A DNA stretch of 64,000 nucleotides from Atrina japonica (taxonomy: Eukaryota; Mollusca; Bivalvia; Pterioida; Pinnidae): positions 1,338,501 to 1,402,500 of the forward strand of contig BROG01000111.1 of assembly GCA_030159075.1 (NCBI GenBank), in the 5' to 3' direction. The notes under the pieces were generated by a model that made no database searches, was not told the origin of the DNA, and worked only from the letters and a program-made list of their open reading frames with translations. Below, piece after piece: positions 58,905 to 64,000 of the stretch. The stretch's first letter is position 1. Each line of letters starts with the position of its first letter. The position numbers were made by a program, and so were the translations under genes.

Positions 58905-59352
58905 ATGTTTACTGATGAGATTCCGACAGACTGAATATAGACTGTAAATACTGATATCGTCTTGAGCATTATAACTTTGGTATTATGTTTATAATATTTA
59001 TAACCACTAGGTCGTTGCCACTGCTGGTGGACCGTTTGAGTCCCCGAGGGTATACATAAACCTAGTACCTGGTATTTCGGTACCAGCTGTTCATTTTATA
59101 CTAAAGTCATATTTGGCACTGTTAACACCATTTAAATTCGAAAATTTTCTAAAGCTAAGATAGTCATTTTTTTACATTGGTTACTCTTAGACGGATTTCG
59201 GCTATACTTTTAGAAATATTATTTGGCCTTGTATGATTCCATTTTATCTTTAGAAAAAAAACAGTTCAAATTGGAGCTCAACTGATGAAGTCTAATTGAC
59301 AGAAACGATATCGTCTTGAGCATTATAACTTTGGTATTATGTTTATAATATT
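58905..59352 (+). repeat. Hammerhead-ribozyme repeat, just over one unit
   Basis: The ribozyme 3' region (ATATCGTCTTGAGCATTATA, ACTTTGGTATTATGTTTATA) occurs at 58956 and 59310, giving a 354-nt unit from one predicted cleavage point (58961) to the next (59315). The unit carries CCACTGCTGGTGGACCG, CCCCGAGGGTAT, GGTTACTCTTAGACGGATTT, ATTATTTGGCC and then the ribozyme. The first ribozyme (from CTGATGAGATTCCGACAG at 58908) is degenerate; the second is well formed. Confidence 0.75.
59276..59321 (+). ncRNA. Hammerhead ribozyme (type I), best copy
   Basis: GCTCAA (59276-59281) pairs perfectly with TTGAGC (59316-59321) as stem I. CTGATGA at 59282-59288. GTC/GAC stem II with loop TAATT. GAAAC at 59302-59306. 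ACGATATCGT forms a short stem III. C59315 is the predicted cleavage base after GT. All invariant core bases are present. As in the copy at 6235, an A on each side of stem II leaves an A·A mismatch against the core. Confidence 0.8.
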
Positions 59353-59631
59353 TTACTAAACATCTGATTGAATGTCCGGCATGGGCTGTATATTCGCACA
59401 TACAGTGATGCCAATCTCCCATTATATTTAGTATATTCCTATTCTTTATTGACAAGACGGCATAATTAACTGACAAGGGACATATTTGTTTGGATATAAG
59501 GACGAAATAATTGACAAGTAAAATTGCTATGCGACAACTGATGACAGAAAAATGACAGAAACGTCAGCTGTTTCAGGTTTGGATTTAAAGTTCGACAGGA
59601 AACCAGACGCCATTTTTTTTTGTAGTAGTGC
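59353..59631. other. Intergenic
   Basis: Nothing recognised. Confidence 0.3.
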
Positions 59632-59770
59632 ATGGCACCAACGGAATTTCCGGAAGCATTTGTTAACTATATAATTATGTACAACGATTTTGTTATATTC
59701 GCCCTAGGTGTTTACATTGGTATACACTACGGGAAATTCTATTTACGATATATTTTGAAAATTAACGAAA
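59632..59770 (+). CDS. Possible first exon of a small membrane protein (unrecognised)
   Basis: From an ATG at 59632 about 46 codons encode MAPTEFPEAFVNYIIMYNDF followed by a hydrophobic segment (VIFALGVYIGI) and a basic end (GKFYLRYILK), then GAAA|GTAGGC, a possible donor. Beyond that the frame runs into MITE-like text (TACAGTCGAAATC). I do not recognise the protein and could not find a second exon, so this is tentative. Confidence 0.25.
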
Positions 59771-59810
59771 GTAGGCTTTGTGATTCCATTGTCTGGACAT
59801 CCTATGTCAA

Positions 59811-59935
59811 TACAGTCGAAATCAAATTGGAATTAATTTTTTCTTCAGATAAACAGGTTTTTCAAAATAAGCGGGTTATAATGGTAGTAAAGATGGCCGG
59901 AGAATCTAAATCATTTCAAATATAATAAAGCAAGA
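59811..59935 (+). mobile_element. Pogo/Tigger-like MITE relic
   Basis: TACAGTCGAAATCAAATTGG, GATAAACAGGTTTTTCA, GCGGGTTATAATGG and ATCATTTCAAATATAATAAA resemble 3899-4077. The far end is not clear. Confidence 0.4.
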
Positions 59936-60446
59936 TTACAATGTAACAGAGTTGAGCAAAGTGGGTTCGAATGTACATGAGTGGTAGTCTACAGGTGTTT
60001 TTAGGTAAATAATCTACAAATGTTATTTCTTCTCCTGGGATCACATGGGAAATATTTTGGAAATCAGTAAAGCACAACAAAAAACATTACTTGTATTCTT
60101 ATAATCTAAAATAAGGTCATGTGACGTCACAAAAGAGTAAACAAATAACTTTCATGTGTATATTAATTTCTGGTGATACAGCTCTGTTAGATTTTTCAAT
60201 CGCAGCCCAACAGTATCTTCCTGCTCTTGACATATGACGCCATGGTATTACGTTACATAATTATTAAGCCCGTGTTTTAGGATAGTTATTATTTTCATGA
60301 CGTTGTACCCTAACAGAAGAAAAACCCAGGTGTACCGAGAAGCGGTTCATACAATAAAGGCATTCCTTTGATCACATTATCACTAGATAACATTTTATCA
60401 TATATGTCAATTGCATGCTAAATCGTGATCCTGATTCCTTCTGGAC
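59936..60446. other. Intergenic
   Basis: Nothing recognised. Confidence 0.3.
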
Positions 60447-60449
60447 ACC

Positions 60450-60592
60450 TGGTCCAGGTTTCATAAAAAGTCCTAAATCACAACGTTTAGTCCTAACTAC
60501 CATGACAACGCATCGCTGTTTGGCCAGTTCCATGACAATTAGGTCTAAGGATGTAGGACTTAAGACTTCTTGTGAAACGAGCCCTGGTCCCA
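60450..60592. mobile_element. MITE with CCAGG..TTTCA inverted ends
   Basis: Left CCAGGTTTCATAAAAAGTCC and right, complemented, CCAGGGCTCGTTTCACAAGAAGTC align with small gaps. TCCTAA and TTAGGTCTAAGG-type hairpin arms follow inward. Short frames across it on both strands are mirror images produced by the inverted repeat. Confidence 0.6.
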
Positions 60593-62334
<1,742 letters not shown>

Positions 62335-62750
62335 ATCTGAGATACCAAAGTATAAATCGCCAGGATATCATTGACGGAATGTGCCGAGCGACAAGTATCC
62401 TCGGGGACAAAATGTCCATCAGCAGAGATACATACTTGGTGGTAAAAATATTTAAAAAAAATCTCAGATACCAAAGTATAAATCGCCAGGATATCATTGA
62501 CGGAATGTGCCGAGCGACAAGTATCCTCGGGGACAAAATGTCCATCAGCAGAGATACATACTTCGTGGTAAAAATATAAAAAAAAATCTCAGATACCAAA
62601 GTATAAATCGCCAGGATATCATTGACGGAATGTACCGAGCGACAAGTATCCTCGGGACAAAATATCCATCAGCAGAGATACATACTCGGTGGTAAAAATA
62701 TAAAATTTTCATATACGAAAGTATTAATCTTCAGGATGCCATTGACGGTT
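62335..62750 (-). repeat. Tandem array of a retroelement-tail unit, about 125 bp
   Basis: GATACCAAAGTATAAATCGC starts units at 62341, 62467 and 62592, with a decayed fourth near 62712. Units 1-3 are nearly identical. On the minus strand each contains the Penelope-like 3' tail TTATACTTTGGTATCTGAGA and a CTGATGGAC....GTCCCCGAGG hairpin related to the CTGGTGGACC...CCCCGAGG block of the hammerhead repeat. Frames at 62306-62695 are repeat artefacts. Confidence 0.8.
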
Positions 62751-63954
62751 TAAGATTTGACATGGTCAAGGAACAGATACATGATGCTTATTTGACCAAA
62801 CAGAGATTTCAATACCCCTGTGGGAAAACGGTCAGACTTAAAGTAATGTACATATGTATTTCAGGATATATATGAAATATAATGAGTTATTATACAAATA
62901 AAGAGAATCAACCAGAATATAAATACGATTAGGGTTTTTTATTATTGTCGATCCAAAGGACAGATAACTGCAACTGAAAAATATAGTTCGTTGTTTTGAA
63001 ATGTACAGCAAAGAGCGGAATTTACTTCGTTCAATAGATAATTCCATACCGACAATAATATGGAACTAAATGTATCTTGAGATAGTCATTATTCAAATTA
63101 GTGAAACATCGTTCTAGTACTTTGTATTCATTGGCACCATTTTTGTGTTGACAACCAGAATATTTCTATAAAAATGATGACATATTTGTGTCATTGTAGA
63201 GTGGCTATGTCCATAACATGTTATTCACATAATAGAAAGACATTATAAATTCAAACCTGTATTATTGGTCACCACAAAAATACAAAAAATGCACAAGTTT
63301 TATCACTCCATTACGCATCATTGCATCATTAACTTACCAACTTATTAAAAGCATGGCAACTATTTCATGATTTCTAAAATATATGTGACGTATGTGTCTC
63401 AAATGACCTTACCTGCTAGGCTTGTTCAATGCACGATCAATTCAATGCACGATAAATTCATATATAGTTGCTAACTACCTAGGGATAGGTTGATGTCACA
63501 ATATGAAAAATTACTTTGAAATCGACATTTAACATCACTAACTAAAATGATAGGTTAAATGTTTGGTAGTAAGTGTTATTTACCGATTGTGACTGAGGGA
63601 TTATTTCTGATTGTTTTGCTATGGATTTGATCAAGGACTCAGAATAGGCTTGTACACCCTTACTCTTCTGTGTCAACTAAATCCATATCTGAATTTTACG
63701 GAGGTACATCTTGTCCAAAGTTTGTCATATATGTATGTTGTACATGCGAGTGATAAAAATGTAAAACCCAAACCAAAAAACAATTTGCCTGTCTTTAGAG
63801 TAGTATTTTTCGTCCTCTTCTGACTGGTTAGAATATTCTTATCTATAGATTTTAAATCAACATTTTCAAATCAAAATATGAAATAAAATATAAATTTCAT
63901 ATAAATGTATAAACATATGATATAAGCGTATGATGTAAACGTATGATGTAAATG

Positions 63955-63956
<2 letters not shown>
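62751..63956. other. Intergenic, 1.2 kb
   Basis: The frame 63611-63823 has no recognisable product. 63890-63956 has ATGATGTAAACGTATG-type short repeats leading into the terminal TA tract. Confidence 0.35.

Positions 63957-64000
<44 letters not shown>
63957..64000. repeat. (TA)n microsatellite, cut by window end
   Basis: TA tract running off the window. Confidence 0.9.

Overview
The window reads as nuclear DNA of an animal, most likely a bivalve mollusc. It is AT-rich, intron-split and full of simple repeats. It carries many tRNA-derived SINEs with long target-site duplications, fragments of a Penelope-like reverse-transcriptase retroelement, and a hammerhead-ribozyme repeat that resembles one I remember as abundant in mussels. 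There is no operon or other prokaryotic organisation. The mollusc assignment is inference from repeat types and from the expanded fibrinogen-related gene family; I could not search a database.

The one complete gene is on the + strand between 17762 and 30643. Its eight coding exons splice in compatible phase (351+94+108+75+125+91+171+215 nt) into a 409-residue secreted protein. The order is signal peptide, PAN/apple-like domain, a short Cys-rich linker, one sushi (CCP) domain and a fibrinogen-related domain (FReD). Two fragments of paralogues flank it. The terminal FReD exon of an upstream copy lies at 262-476 (+) with its 3' flank. An isolated, fully open copy of exon 1 lies at 4935-5285 on the opposite strand. 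This is therefore part of a locally duplicated and rearranged lectin/immune-recognition-type family.

The rest is repeat territory. From 1 to 17.7 kb: paralogue pieces, a tandem array with TCAAGGTCA-type motifs (2.7-3.6 kb), a palindromic MITE (4.3-4.5 kb), a hammerhead element (6.15-6.55 kb), retroelement 3' ends and an RT relic (7.6-11.3 kb), tRNA-like repeats and minisatellites. From 17.7 to 31 kb: the gene, whose introns hold SINEs, a 330-bp palindrome and a 1.4-kb dispersed repeat. From 31 to 64 kb: no convincing gene. It holds a second copy of the 1.4-kb repeat that preserves the empty target site of a SINE, two SINE families, foldback/TIR elements, a 107-base C homopolymer, an 84-bp higher-order repeat, a 1-kb GT-rich array, and a tandem hammerhead unit at 58.9-59.35 kb.

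The most interesting items are the PAN-CCP-FReD gene with its shortened fibrinogen Ca2+ loop, the hammerhead ribozyme copies and their 354-nt repeat spacing, and the SINE insertion with an empty-site control in the same window.
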